This document shows, one piece after another, positions 8,286 to 18,533 of a stretch of DNA of 64,000 nt. Position 1 is the stretch's first letter; each line of letters starts with the position of its first letter. The DNA is from Amarolinea sp964580725. Lineage in GTDB: Bacteria > Chloroflexota > Anaerolineae > SSC4 > Amarolineaceae. Where the stretch lies: positions 8,148-72,147 of the forward strand of contig CAZOLV010000013.1 of the NCBI GenBank assembly GCA_964580725.1, given 5' to 3'. Both the position numbers and the translations under genes were made by a program. The notes under the pieces are model-generated. The model worked only from the letters and a program-made list of their open reading frames with translations, had not been told where the DNA came from and made no database searches.

Positions 8286-8564
8286 CTAGCCGCGCCGTTG
8301 CATCTGCACGACTTCCCAGATGCCCTCGCTCAGGGTGATGACCGACAGGCACGAGTTGCAGTTGGCCAGATCGGCGGCTGCCTTGCGCGCCATGTGCCCG
8401 CACGTCGGGCAGACCACCGCCTTGCGCTGCGCCTCCTGACGCACCAACAGGCGGATCACATCATCGGTGGAAGGAAGCTCCATTTCCTCTTTGAGCATTT
8501 CCACCACTTCTTGTTCTTGTTCGTTCAGCTCCAGTTCGATGCTGACGTGAAACTCTTGAGTCAT
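8286..8564 (-). CDS. Small zinc-ribbon protein of unknown function
   Basis: 92 residues. An acidic N-terminal half (residues 1-45, rich in Glu) has a ribbon-helix-helix-like stretch (STDDVIRLLVRQE), and a zinc ribbon CPTCGH...CNSC follows at about 52-74. An SD (GAGGA) precedes the ATG at 8564. A DNA- or RNA-binding regulator is possible, but nothing in the sequence settles it. Confidence 0.7.
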   Translation of the reverse strand: MTQEFHVSIELELNEQEQEVVEMLKEEMELPSTDDVIRLLVRQEAQRKAVVCPTCGHMARKAAADLANCNSCLSVITLSEGIWEVVQMQRRG

Positions 8565-8649
8565 GATCGTCCTCGTGCGAAAAATCTACGGGGAAACGTT
8601 CGTTGGGGCAACCCAGGGGGACTATAACCCAAAAACTGGCGATTGTCAA

Positions 8650-10242
8650 TCAGGCCAGCAGTTTGCCGGGATTGAGCAGGCCGGCAGGATCGAAACGCTG
8701 GCACAGATCGCCCAACGCCGCCATGCCCAGTTCGCCCTTTTCATGTGCCAGATAGGGCCGATGATCCAGCCCAACGCCGTGCTGATGGCTGATGGGGCCG
8801 CCGTGCTGGATGATGATCGTGCTGGCCAGATGCTTGAGCGTCTGCCAGCGATGCAGGTTTTCGTCGGGATCCGCCGCCAGGCGATAGAGGTAGGTGGTGT
8901 AGACGCTGGCGCCGCTTGGGTAGAGATGCGAAAGATGAGAAAAAACGTGCGTTCGTTCACCTCGTTCGGCCAGCCCGCTGCCCAGCGCCTTGTCCAGCGC
9001 TGCCGTCAGCGAGGTGACGGCGGTCCAGTCCACCACGGTTTCGACGGTGTCGAGGGCATAGCCCATCTCCCACAGGGTGTTACGCAGGTAGGGGGTGCGG
9101 AAGCGGCTTTTGCGCCACTGCTGCCCAAAGGCGTGCGGCGCTTCGACGCCGCCGTGTCGTCGCGCCAGGGTCAGCGCCGCCCGCTGCGCCAGCTTGACCG
9201 GCGCCTCGCCGCCGCTGAAGCCCAGGATCGTCAGGCACTTTGCGTGGTCAAGGCCGCGCAGCGCCAACAATCGTTCCAGCGCCCCGATCAGCGTGCGGTG
9301 GCCGGCCAGGGCCAGGGTCGTTTGCGTTTCCGCCGCTGTGCTGAGCCGCAGCATGGAGAGGGGAAGCTCGGCCTGCACAATCGCGCGCACAGCGGCCTGC
9401 CCGGCTTCGAAGTGGGGAAAGAAGACGGCGCGAAAGTCCTCCAGCGCAGGACGGGGCCGGATGCGCACCACGGCGCGGGTCAGAATGCCGAGGCGGCCTT
9501 CGGAGCCAAGCACGATCTGGCGCAGGTCTGGCCCGCTGGCGGCGGCGGGAAAGGAGGGCAGATCGAGCACACCGGCGGGGGCAAGCAGGCGTCCGCCGGC
9601 AAAGAGCGCCTCGATGCGCCCAAAGCCCAACGATTGCTGCCCGCTGGAGCGGGTGACGATCCAGCCGCCCAGGGTCGAATACTCGAACGACTGCGGGAAA
9701 TGCCCCAACGTGAAGCCGCGCGCCTGAAGATGTTCTTCCAGCGCCGGGCCGGTGACGCCGGCGCCAAATGTGGCCAGGTGGTTGCGTTCGTCGCATTCGA
9801 ACAAGGCGTCCAGGCGGCGCATGTCCACCGTCAGTATGGGCGCGGCGCCGGCGATGGGGTTGATGTGACCAACGACGCTGGTGCCGCCGCCGTAGGGAAT
9901 CAGGCGAGCGCCGGTCGTTTGGGCATAGGCGATGAGGGCGCGCACATCCTCCTCGCCGGCGGGAAAGGCCACGCCATCCGGCAGCGCGCCCAACCGGCCG
10001 CTGCGCAAGGCGATCCAGTCGGGCAAGCTCTGGCCGCGCGCATGGCGCACACGTTCGGCGGGGTCGTCGGTCACAAGCGGGTGCGCAGGCAGGCGCGTGG
10101 GGGGCACGGCGTCGAGGACCGACTGCCAGGCGGCGTCGTGCGGTGGCTTGCCTGGCCCAACAGCGTCGTGAATGAAGCGCGCCGCCGCTTTGGGCATGGG
10201 CGCTGAGATCGCATCGTCGCCCCAACCGTTCCAACGTCGCAT
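8650..10242 (-). CDS. FAD-linked oxidase of the alkylglycerone-phosphate synthase family
   Basis: 530 residues with an N-terminal RRWNGWGDD and a FAD-binding PCMH domain (IPYGGGTSVVGH near 130; GGWIVTRSSGQQS near 205), then a C-terminal FAD-oxidase cap. The order and motifs are those of alkyl-DHAP synthase-like enzymes, which exchange the acyl group of acyl-DHAP for an alkyl ether. The C-terminal histidine motif reads SHQHGVG, where eukaryotic AGPS has three consecutive His, so the exact reaction is uncertain; it may instead be a D-2-hydroxyacid or related flavin dehydrogenase. The strong SD (AGGAGGTGAT) supports the start. Confidence 0.8.
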   Translation of the reverse strand: MRRWNGWGDDAISAPMPKAAARFIHDAVGPGKPPHDAAWQSVLDAVPPTRLPAHPLVTDDPAERVRHARGQSLPDWIALRSGRLGALPDGVAFPAGEEDVRALIAYAQTTGARLIPYGGGTSVVGHINPIAGAAPILTVDMRRLDALFECDERNHLATFGAGVTGPALEEHLQARGFTLGHFPQSFEYSTLGGWIVTRSSGQQSLGFGRIEALFAGGRLLAPAGVLDLPSFPAAASGPDLRQIVLGSEGRLGILTRAVVRIRPRPALEDFRAVFFPHFEAGQAAVRAIVQAELPLSMLRLSTAAETQTTLALAGHRTLIGALERLLALRGLDHAKCLTILGFSGGEAPVKLAQRAALTLARRHGGVEAPHAFGQQWRKSRFRTPYLRNTLWEMGYALDTVETVVDWTAVTSLTAALDKALGSGLAERGERTHVFSHLSHLYPSGASVYTTYLYRLAADPDENLHRWQTLKHLASTIIIQHGGPISHQHGVGLDHRPYLAHEKGELGMAALGDLCQRFDPAGLLNPGKLLA

Positions 10243-10289
10243 GGCATCACCTCCTGTTTACGATCAGCGGCTGGCTCGTCGCCAGCATG

Positions 10290-11273
10290 TCACAACGTCA
10301 CGGGGCGGTTGCTCTGCGCCGCAGCAACCAGCGCCGTGATGGCGGCCACGTTGGCGCGGCTGTCGGCCAGGCTGACGCGTGGCGCTGCGCCCAACAGCAC
10401 GGCGTCGGCCATGTCCTCGATCTCGCCGAGATAGAGCGACTGACCTTCGATCACAATCGTCTCGACCTCGTCGTTCGGGTGACGCAGCAGCAACTGTTCG
10501 TGCAACTGCGGACGAAACGGAACCGGCACGGTCAAGACGCGTTCGGCGCCCACAATTTCCATGAAGGTGCGGAAGGGCAGCCGGAACGAGGCGTCGAACT
10601 GGGCCAACGCGCCGCCTGCGAAGCGCATCTGACCGCAGAAGAGTTCGTCCACGCCCGAAGCGCCGGTGACCTGCCAGCCGAACACCTCGCACGGCTCGGC
10701 GCCGAGGATGTAACGGGCGAAGCTGATGGGATAGCAGCCGACATCCCAAATTGCCCCGCCGCCGAGATCGGGTTGCAGGCGGACATTGTGCGGGTTGGTC
10801 AGCGGGAAACTGAACGCGCCGCGCAGCAGGCGCACCTCACCCAGCGCGCCGGCCTCCACCAGCGCCTTGACGCGCAGCGTTTGCGGGTGATGCCGGTACA
10901 TAAAGGCCTCGGCCACCACCACGCCCGCTTTCTGCGCCTCGCTGGCGATAGCATCCACCTCGGCGACGCTCATGGCCAGCGGTTTTTCGCACAGCACATG
11001 CTTGCCGGCGCGCACGGCGGCGATCGTCCAGTCAACATGCAGGCTGTTGGGCAGCGAAATGTAGACAACTTCGATGTCCGGGTCGGCCAGGAGTTGTTCG
11101 TAGCTGCCCAGTGCGCGTGGAATGCGCCACTGCGCCGCATAGGCCTCGGCCTGCGCCTGTGTGCGGCTGGCCACAGCGGTGACGACGTTGCGGGTCGAGA
11201 GGGGCATGGCGGTCAGAATGGCGCGGTTGATGCGGGCCGTGCTCAACAAACCCCAACGCAGAATTTTGCTCAT
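10290..11273 (-). CDS. Gfo/Idh/MocA-family NAD(P) oxidoreductase
   Basis: 327 residues. N-terminal Rossmann motif (WGLLSTARINRAI; the usual GxGxxG is replaced by an L-S-T-A-R-I form common in this subfamily), the catalytic E-K-P motif (CEKPLAMS, near residue 93), and GGGAIWDVGCYPI in the C-terminal domain. It probably oxidises or reduces a sugar or cyclitol. The start at 11273 overlaps the mutY stop as ATGA; the open frame continuing upstream is antisense-independent noise inside mutY. Confidence 0.88.
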   Translation of the reverse strand: MSKILRWGLLSTARINRAILTAMPLSTRNVVTAVASRTQAQAEAYAAQWRIPRALGSYEQLLADPDIEVVYISLPNSLHVDWTIAAVRAGKHVLCEKPLAMSVAEVDAIASEAQKAGVVVAEAFMYRHHPQTLRVKALVEAGALGEVRLLRGAFSFPLTNPHNVRLQPDLGGGAIWDVGCYPISFARYILGAEPCEVFGWQVTGASGVDELFCGQMRFAGGALAQFDASFRLPFRTFMEIVGAERVLTVPVPFRPQLHEQLLLRHPNDEVETIVIEGQSLYLGEIEDMADAVLLGAAPRVSLADSRANVAAITALVAAAQSNRPVTL

Positions 11274-12448
11274 AGCGCCTCGCTTCGCTCTCCTTCGTGT
11301 GGCCAGACGCCGGCGGTGCGCAGTGTCTGGATGATTTTCAAGTCGGTGGCGGGCAGGGCAAAGCGCGCCATCTCCGCCGGTCGCACCCAAGCCCAGGCGG
11401 CGACGCCCAACGTTTGCGGCTGGCCCAGGCGCCAGCGGCAGTCGAAGGCGTGCAGAGTGATGCGTAGATGCGTGTAGGTGTGTTCGACGGCGGCCAGTTC
11501 GACGCCCACCGTCACCTCGACGCCCAGTTCTTCCATGATCTCTCGCCGCAGGCACTCTGGCAAGCTCTCGCCCGCTTCCTGCTTGCCGCCGGGAAACTCC
11601 CACAGGCCTCCCAACATGCCATTGGCCGGCCGTTGGGCGATGAGCAGACGGCCATCGGCGCGCCAGATCAGGCCGCAGGCGACATCGAAATGGGGTAGCG
11701 CCTTGCGCGCCTGACGCACGGGCCGCGCCGCCTGCACACCACGCGCCTGGGCCAGGCAAAGATCAAGCAGCGGGCAGGCGGTGCAGTTGGGCCGCCCCGG
11801 CAGGCAGACGCTGGCGCCCAAATCCATCAAGGCTTCGTTCAACGCCCCCACCTGGCCAGCGTGCGGGACGGCGGCGACCAGGGCTTCGCTCAGGCGCCAA
11901 AGCTGCGCCTCGGCGCCGGCCTGGCCGAGCGGGGCATCCAGATCGAACAGGCGGCTGAGCACGCGCTTCAGGTTGCCGTCGAGCAGGGCGGCGCGCTGGC
12001 CAAAGGCCAGGCTCAAAATGGCGCCGGCGGTGGAACGACCAATGCCGGGTAGGGCGGTCAGGGCGGCGCGGGCGGCGGGAATCTGGCCGCCGTGCTGCGC
12101 CATGACGATCTGGGCGGCGCGGTGCAAATGGCGAGCGCGGGCATAGTAGCCCAGACCTTCCCAATACTTGAGCGCATCGTCCAGCGCAGCCTTCGCCAGG
12201 GCGGCGACGGTGGGAAAACGCGCCAACCAACGTTCGTAATAGGGGATAACGACGGCGGCTTGCGTCTGTTGCAGCATCACCTCGCTGACCCAAACCCGAT
12301 ACGGGTCGCGCCCGCCGTTCGCGGCGGGTTGGCGCCAGGGGAGCGGGCGCTGCTGTGCGGCGCCCCAAGCCAACAGCCGGGCGGCAATTTGGGGCGGGTC
12401 GGGCGGCGACAACGGGGCAGATGTGGCAAATGCCTGCTGAGGCGTCAT
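11270..12448 (-). CDS. mutY: MutY, A/G-specific adenine DNA glycosylase
   Basis: 392 residues. It removes adenine mispaired with 8-oxoguanine. Catalytic Glu in VSEVMLQQT, helix-hairpin-helix LPGIGRSTAG, catalytic Asp in LLDGNLKRVLSR, and a [4Fe-4S] site with the exact C-x6-C-x2-C-x5-C spacing (CLPGRPNCTACPLLDLC). A C-terminal Nudix-like domain, which recognises 8-oxoG, includes GGKQEAGESLPECLRREIMEE. Length is as expected. The gene lies 9 bases after the small Zn-ribbon gene and is coupled to the following oxidoreductase. Confidence 0.96.
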   Translation of the reverse strand: MTPQQAFATSAPLSPPDPPQIAARLLAWGAAQQRPLPWRQPAANGGRDPYRVWVSEVMLQQTQAAVVIPYYERWLARFPTVAALAKAALDDALKYWEGLGYYARARHLHRAAQIVMAQHGGQIPAARAALTALPGIGRSTAGAILSLAFGQRAALLDGNLKRVLSRLFDLDAPLGQAGAEAQLWRLSEALVAAVPHAGQVGALNEALMDLGASVCLPGRPNCTACPLLDLCLAQARGVQAARPVRQARKALPHFDVACGLIWRADGRLLIAQRPANGMLGGLWEFPGGKQEAGESLPECLRREIMEELGVEVTVGVELAAVEHTYTHLRITLHAFDCRWRLGQPQTLGVAAWAWVRPAEMARFALPATDLKIIQTLRTAGVWPHEGERSEAL

Positions 12449-12457
12449 GCGCAGCCT

Positions 12458-12661
12458 TCAGCGCACTGCCGGGTTGAGCAGGAAGAGCTGAACGAAGAGC
12501 CAACCGATCATCAAAAACGCGGCGATGACCCAGAGCAGCGTCGGATCGAAGGGGCGGCGCTTGCGCGGCGGCGTCTGCGGTTTGGGCAGCGGCGTCTGGC
12601 AGCGCCAGCAGACCATCTTGTCATCGGGGTTCCAGGTGTGGCAGTTGGTGCAATCAGGCAT
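12458..12661 (-). CDS. Small zinc-ribbon protein with C-terminal membrane helix
   Basis: 67 residues. Two Cys pairs (CTNC, CWRC) at residues 4-21 form a zinc ribbon; a Pro/Arg-rich linker follows, then one hydrophobic helix (about 43-62). The ribbon is predicted to face the cytoplasm. An SD (GAGGTGAA) lies before the ATG. Function is unknown. Confidence 0.75.
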   Translation of the reverse strand: MPDCTNCHTWNPDDKMVCWRCQTPLPKPQTPPRKRRPFDPTLLWVIAAFLMIGWLFVQLFLLNPAVR

Positions 12662-12748
12662 AACGGTTCACCTCGCACAGAAACGAGACGCAGCCCTGGG
12701 TCGGTTTGCGTCGCCAGGACGACCGTGTGCAGCGGTCAGGCGGGGGGG

Positions 12749-12787
12749 GGCGGCAGTCGAACGCCGGCGGGACGTTCGACTGCCGCC
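12749..12787 (-). terminator. Perfect 15-bp hairpin after pckG, no U-tract
   Basis: Arms 12749-12763 and 12773-12787 are perfect reverse complements of 15 bases with a 9-base loop. It begins 8 bases after the pckG stop on the minus strand. No T-run follows, so it may protect the mRNA 3' end or act with Rho rather than be an intrinsic terminator. Confidence 0.65.
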
Positions 12788-12795
12788 GGGCCGCG

Positions 12796-14616
<1,821 letters not shown>

Positions 14617-14830
14617 AAATTTCTTGCTTGCCTTTCTTGCAGATGTCCCATCGAGACCTTTGGCCAGGATCGGGAGGCCCGGCCAGGCGTTATGACATGG
14701 CTTTGGTTCCGATCGTCTCTCACAGCCAATTGCATGGGCCGATTGTACCCCAGGGTGCGTTGGCCAGGTATGATACTCATCAGCCCGCCAGGCTGCGAAT
14801 GCGCCTGAACTCCGCACCCGGCAATTTCTC

Positions 14831-15745
14831 CTACCCTTCGCGCCGGTATGGTTTGAGCAGCGCCGAGGGGTAGGAGGCGTTGCGCCCTGCCAGCGCCAAC
14901 GCGGCGATCGTCACCAGATAGGGCAGCGAGAGCAGGAGTTGATAGGGCACGGCCACCCCGATGGCGCGCAGGCGCAGTTGCAGCGCCTCGACGCCGCCAA
15001 AGAGCAGCGCGCCCAACATGACGCGGCCCGGCTCCCAGTTGCCGAAGATGACGATGGCGATGGCCACCCAACCGCGCCCGGCCACGATGCCGAAGGTGGC
15101 GGTGCCAAGCTGCGCCAGCGACAAGAACGCACCGCCCAGCCCCATCGAAGCGCCGCTGAGCGCCAGCGCGGCGTAGCGCACACGCGCCACCGGGACGCCC
15201 GCCGCATCGGCGGCTTCGGGATTTTCGCCCACCGCACGCACCCACAGCCCGAACGTGCTGCGGTACAGCACCCACGACGCCAGCGGGGTGAGCAGAAAAA
15301 CGAGATAGGTCAGCCAATACTGCTCGAAGATCGGTGCGATAGGACCGAGCGCCGGCAGGCTCAGTTGCTGGAACGGCTCCAGCGCCGGCGGGTTGGCGCT
15401 ACCCTTGAAAATGACACGAAAGACGAACAGCGCCAGGCCAGAGGTGAGCAGCGTCAGGCCCAAGCCAGAAACATGCTGATTCAGCCCAAGCGTCACGGCC
15501 AGCCAGGCCATCAGCAGGCCGGCCAGGATTCCGAGCAGCATGGCGGCCAGCAGGCCGGCAAACAGCGAGCCGGTGAGATAGGCGACGATGAAGCCCAGGA
15601 TTGCGCCCATCAGCATGATGCCTTCGATGCCCAGGTTGAGGACGCCGGCGCGCTCGGCGAAAACTTCGCCCAGCCCGGCAAAGAGGATTGGCGTTGCCAC
15701 ACGCAAGGTGGCGGCCAGCAGGCCAATGATGAGAGTTTCGTCCAT
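14831..15745 (-). CDS. Nucleoside ABC importer, permease subunit 2
   Basis: 304 residues with eight to nine hydrophobic segments. Motifs LFAGLGEVFAERAGVLNLG near the N-terminus and GRGWVAIAIVIFGNW are typical of the second permease of BMP-type nucleoside importers (BPD_transp_2 family). The start MDETLIIGLL overlaps the stop of permease 1 by one base (TGATG). Frame extending further upstream lies inside permease 1 and is not used. Confidence 0.92.
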   Translation of the reverse strand: MDETLIIGLLAATLRVATPILFAGLGEVFAERAGVLNLGIEGIMLMGAILGFIVAYLTGSLFAGLLAAMLLGILAGLLMAWLAVTLGLNQHVSGLGLTLLTSGLALFVFRVIFKGSANPPALEPFQQLSLPALGPIAPIFEQYWLTYLVFLLTPLASWVLYRSTFGLWVRAVGENPEAADAAGVPVARVRYAALALSGASMGLGGAFLSLAQLGTATFGIVAGRGWVAIAIVIFGNWEPGRVMLGALLFGGVEALQLRLRAIGVAVPYQLLLSLPYLVTIAALALAGRNASYPSALLKPYRREG

Positions 15746-16872
15746 CAGCTTTCTTTCTGGAGCCTGCTCAGGCCGCCGGCCGCCGGCGGTTCGTGCAGGC
15801 GCTGCGGTTGCACCCGGCGCAGGCGGTACTGCGTGAGCAGGAGAAGGGCCAGGGTCGCCAGGAGCAGGGTAGCCTGGACGACATCGGTCAGGAACGAGGG
15901 GACGCCCAACTGGCGGCTGACCGACTGGCCGCCCACTTCGATCAGGCCGATGAAGAGGGCCGCCAGCCCGGCGCCAAAGGGGCTGAGGCCGCCCAACGTG
16001 GCGACGACGATGCCGGAATAGCCGTAGCCGGGCGAGATGTCTTCCAGCAGGCGCTGGTGGAGGCCGGCGACTTCGCTGGCGCCCGCCAGGCCGGCAATCC
16101 CGCCGCTGACCAGCGCCGCCGTCAGGGCGATGCGCCCCACCTGCACCCCCATGAAACGGGCCGCGTCCCGGTTCAGCCCCACTGCGCGCAGGCGCATGCC
16201 GAGCGGCGTGCGCGTCAGCACCCACCAGATGGCGAGCATGACGAGCAAGCCGATGACCAGGCCAATATGGACGCGTGAGCGCGGCACGATGACGAAGAAC
16301 TGGGCGTTGGGTGCAATGCGCGGCGACTGCGGCCAGTTGGTGATGGGGTCGAGCCACCAGGTTTGCAGCACGGCGTTGATGAGGTAGAGCATGACCGAGT
16401 TGAGCAGGAGGGTCGTGACCACCTCATCCACCGAGAGGCGGGTGCGCAGCCAGGCGGGCAGCCAGGCCCAGGCCAGGCCGCCCAGAAAGCCGGCCAGAGC
16501 GATCAGGGGAACCATGAGCAAGACGGGCAGCGTGTGCGCCAGCGGGGTTTGTCCAAGCCAGGCGGCCGCCAGCGCGCCAGCGTAAAGCTGTCCTTCGGCG
16601 CCGATGTTGTAGTAGCCGCAGCGAAAGGCAAAAACGATCGCCAGCCCGGTCAAGAAGAGCGGCGTCGCTTTGACCAGCACTTCGAGCGCGCTGACCGAGG
16701 CGGTCAGCGGTTCGATGAGCATGGCGTAGAAGGCGTCGAAGGGGTTGGCGCCGGCGAACAGCAGCAGCGTCGCCGTCAGGATGAAAGTCGTTGCAATGGC
16801 AAGCACAGGAATCAGCGCCCGCATCCATGCAGGCGCTGCGCCGCGCTCGAATCGCCAGCCAAAGAATGTCAT
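15745..16872 (-). CDS. Nucleoside ABC importer, permease subunit 1
   Basis: 375 residues and about nine to ten hydrophobic segments. Family landmarks are LTGLAIVFAFRCGYYNIGAEGQ and GYGYSGIVVATLGG. It forms the membrane channel with the following permease and is energised by the ATPase encoded immediately upstream, whose stop it overlaps by 4 bases (ATGA). Confidence 0.92.
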   Translation of the reverse strand: MTFFGWRFERGAAPAWMRALIPVLAIATTFILTATLLLFAGANPFDAFYAMLIEPLTASVSALEVLVKATPLFLTGLAIVFAFRCGYYNIGAEGQLYAGALAAAWLGQTPLAHTLPVLLMVPLIALAGFLGGLAWAWLPAWLRTRLSVDEVVTTLLLNSVMLYLINAVLQTWWLDPITNWPQSPRIAPNAQFFVIVPRSRVHIGLVIGLLVMLAIWWVLTRTPLGMRLRAVGLNRDAARFMGVQVGRIALTAALVSGGIAGLAGASEVAGLHQRLLEDISPGYGYSGIVVATLGGLSPFGAGLAALFIGLIEVGGQSVSRQLGVPSFLTDVVQATLLLATLALLLLTQYRLRRVQPQRLHEPPAAGGLSRLQKES

Positions 16873-18425
16873 ACGCGGTCGTCCATCATGGTGATCGGGG
16901 CCGCCGGCTGCTCTGTGCGGCGCTCGGTGGAACCGGCCATCAGCAGGCCGAGCGCCTGGGCGCTGGCTCGATGGACAGGCATCTCGCCCACCAGGCGCCC
17001 TTCGAACATCACGACGATGCGGTCGGCCAGGGCCAGGATTTCGTCCAGGTCGCCGGAAATGAGCAGCACGGCGGCGCCGCGCTGGCGTTCGGCCAGCAGG
17101 CGGCTGCGCACGTAATCGGCGGCGCCAATGTCCAGGCCGCGCGTGGGGTCAACCGCCACCACCAGGGCCGGGTTGCGATGCAGACTGCGCGCCAGGATCA
17201 GTTTTTGGATGTTGCCGCCAGAGAGGGTGCGCACGCGGTCGCCGGGCTGCGCCTTGATCTGATACTGGGCGATGAGCTGGCCAGCATGGGCGGCAATGGC
17301 AGCTTTGTTCAGTTGGCCGCGCTGGACGAATTCGGGCAGGTATTCGAGCACCAGGTTCTCGGCCACGGTCATCTCGCCGACGACGGCGGTCAGGCGGTCT
17401 TCGGGGATGTGACCAACGCCGCGCTGCACGATCTGGTTGGGTGTCAGGTGCAGCAACGGCTCGCCGTTCAGCGCCACACGCCCATGCGCGGCGGGGCGCA
17501 GTCCCTGCAACACCTGCGCCAGTTCGCTTTGACCGTTGCCGGAGACGCCCGCCACGGCAACGATTTCGCCGCTGTGCACCTGTAGAGAGACGCCGCGCAA
17601 CGCATCCTGACCCTTGCTGCTGCGTGCGTGCAGATCTTCGATGACGAGGACGGGGGCGGCAGTCACGGCGGCGGAGGCGGCGGCCGCGGCCGACCGGCCG
17701 ACGCCAAAGCTGCGGCGGCCCACCATCAGCAGGGCCAGGTCGCTTTCGCTGGCGGTGCTGGTGGGCATGTGCCCGACGACGCGCCCATCACGCAGCACGG
17801 TGACCCGATCGCTGGCGGCCATCACCTCTTGCATTTTGTGGCTGATGAAGACAACGGCCAGGCCATGCGTCACCAGGCGACGTACAGCGGCAAAGAGGGC
17901 GTCGGACTCCTGCGGTGTCAGGACGGCGGTCGGTTCGTCCAGGATCAGCACGCGCACGTTGCGGTGCAGCGCCTTGAGGATTTCGACGCGCTGTTGTTCG
18001 CCCACCGACAGGTGGCGCACGAGCGCCTGCGGGTTGACCTGAATCTGGTAACGCTGTGCGGTGGCGGCGACGTTGCGCATGGCGGCGTCGTGCTGAAAGC
18101 GCAGCCCGGCCGGCATGCCAAGCGTGACGTTTTCGGCGACGCTGAGGGTGCGAATCAGGGTGAAGTGCTGGTTGACCATGCCGATGCCATGTGCGATGGC
18201 GGCGGCGGGAGAGCGCAGGCGCACCACTTGATCGCCGATACGGATTTCGCCGGCGTCGGGGGCATAGAGGCCGTAGAGGATTTTCATCAGCGTGGATTTG
18301 CCGGCGCCGTTCTCGCCGAGCAGGGCGTGAACTTCGCCGGCGCGCAGCGTCAGGTCAATGCTGTCATTGGCCAGCAGCCGTCCAAACCGCTTGCTGATCC
18401 CCTGCATGACGACCGTTTGTGCCAT
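16869..18425 (-). CDS. Nucleoside ABC importer, duplicated ATPase subunit
   Basis: 518 residues with two ABC domains. The first carries an intact Walker A (GENGAGKSTL), LSVGEQQR signature and VLILDEPTAVLT Walker B. The second has the degenerate P-loop VSGNGQSELA, with the Lys lost, and LSGGNIQK. One competent and one degenerate site are normal for sugar/nucleoside importers. The start MAQTVVMQGISKRFG is chosen; an in-frame ATG 12 bases upstream is possible. A hairpin lies in the gap before it. Confidence 0.92.
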   Translation of the reverse strand: MAQTVVMQGISKRFGRLLANDSIDLTLRAGEVHALLGENGAGKSTLMKILYGLYAPDAGEIRIGDQVVRLRSPAAAIAHGIGMVNQHFTLIRTLSVAENVTLGMPAGLRFQHDAAMRNVAATAQRYQIQVNPQALVRHLSVGEQQRVEILKALHRNVRVLILDEPTAVLTPQESDALFAAVRRLVTHGLAVVFISHKMQEVMAASDRVTVLRDGRVVGHMPTSTASESDLALLMVGRRSFGVGRSAAAAASAAVTAAPVLVIEDLHARSSKGQDALRGVSLQVHSGEIVAVAGVSGNGQSELAQVLQGLRPAAHGRVALNGEPLLHLTPNQIVQRGVGHIPEDRLTAVVGEMTVAENLVLEYLPEFVQRGQLNKAAIAAHAGQLIAQYQIKAQPGDRVRTLSGGNIQKLILARSLHRNPALVVAVDPTRGLDIGAADYVRSRLLAERQRGAAVLLISGDLDEILALADRIVVMFEGRLVGEMPVHRASAQALGLLMAGSTERRTEQPAAPITMMDDRV

Positions 18426-18462
18426 GATTACCTGCATTGTGGGAGCCGAATCGCCATACGAA

Positions 18463-18518
18463 CACCCAGGCGCAGGGCGCAGGTCCATCGGCGCGACGAC
18501 GCGCCTGGCGCCTGGGTG
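18463..18518 (-). promoter_or_regulatory. Long-loop hairpin between binding-protein and ATPase genes
   Basis: Arms of 11 bp (18463-18473 and 18508-18518) are perfectly complementary, with a GC-rich 34-base loop that can fold further. It sits in the 108-base gap after the binding-protein gene on the minus strand. Such hairpins commonly leave more mRNA for the binding protein than for the membrane subunits; that role is inferred. Confidence 0.55.
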
Positions 18519-18533
18519 CCGATCGGCTGGCTG

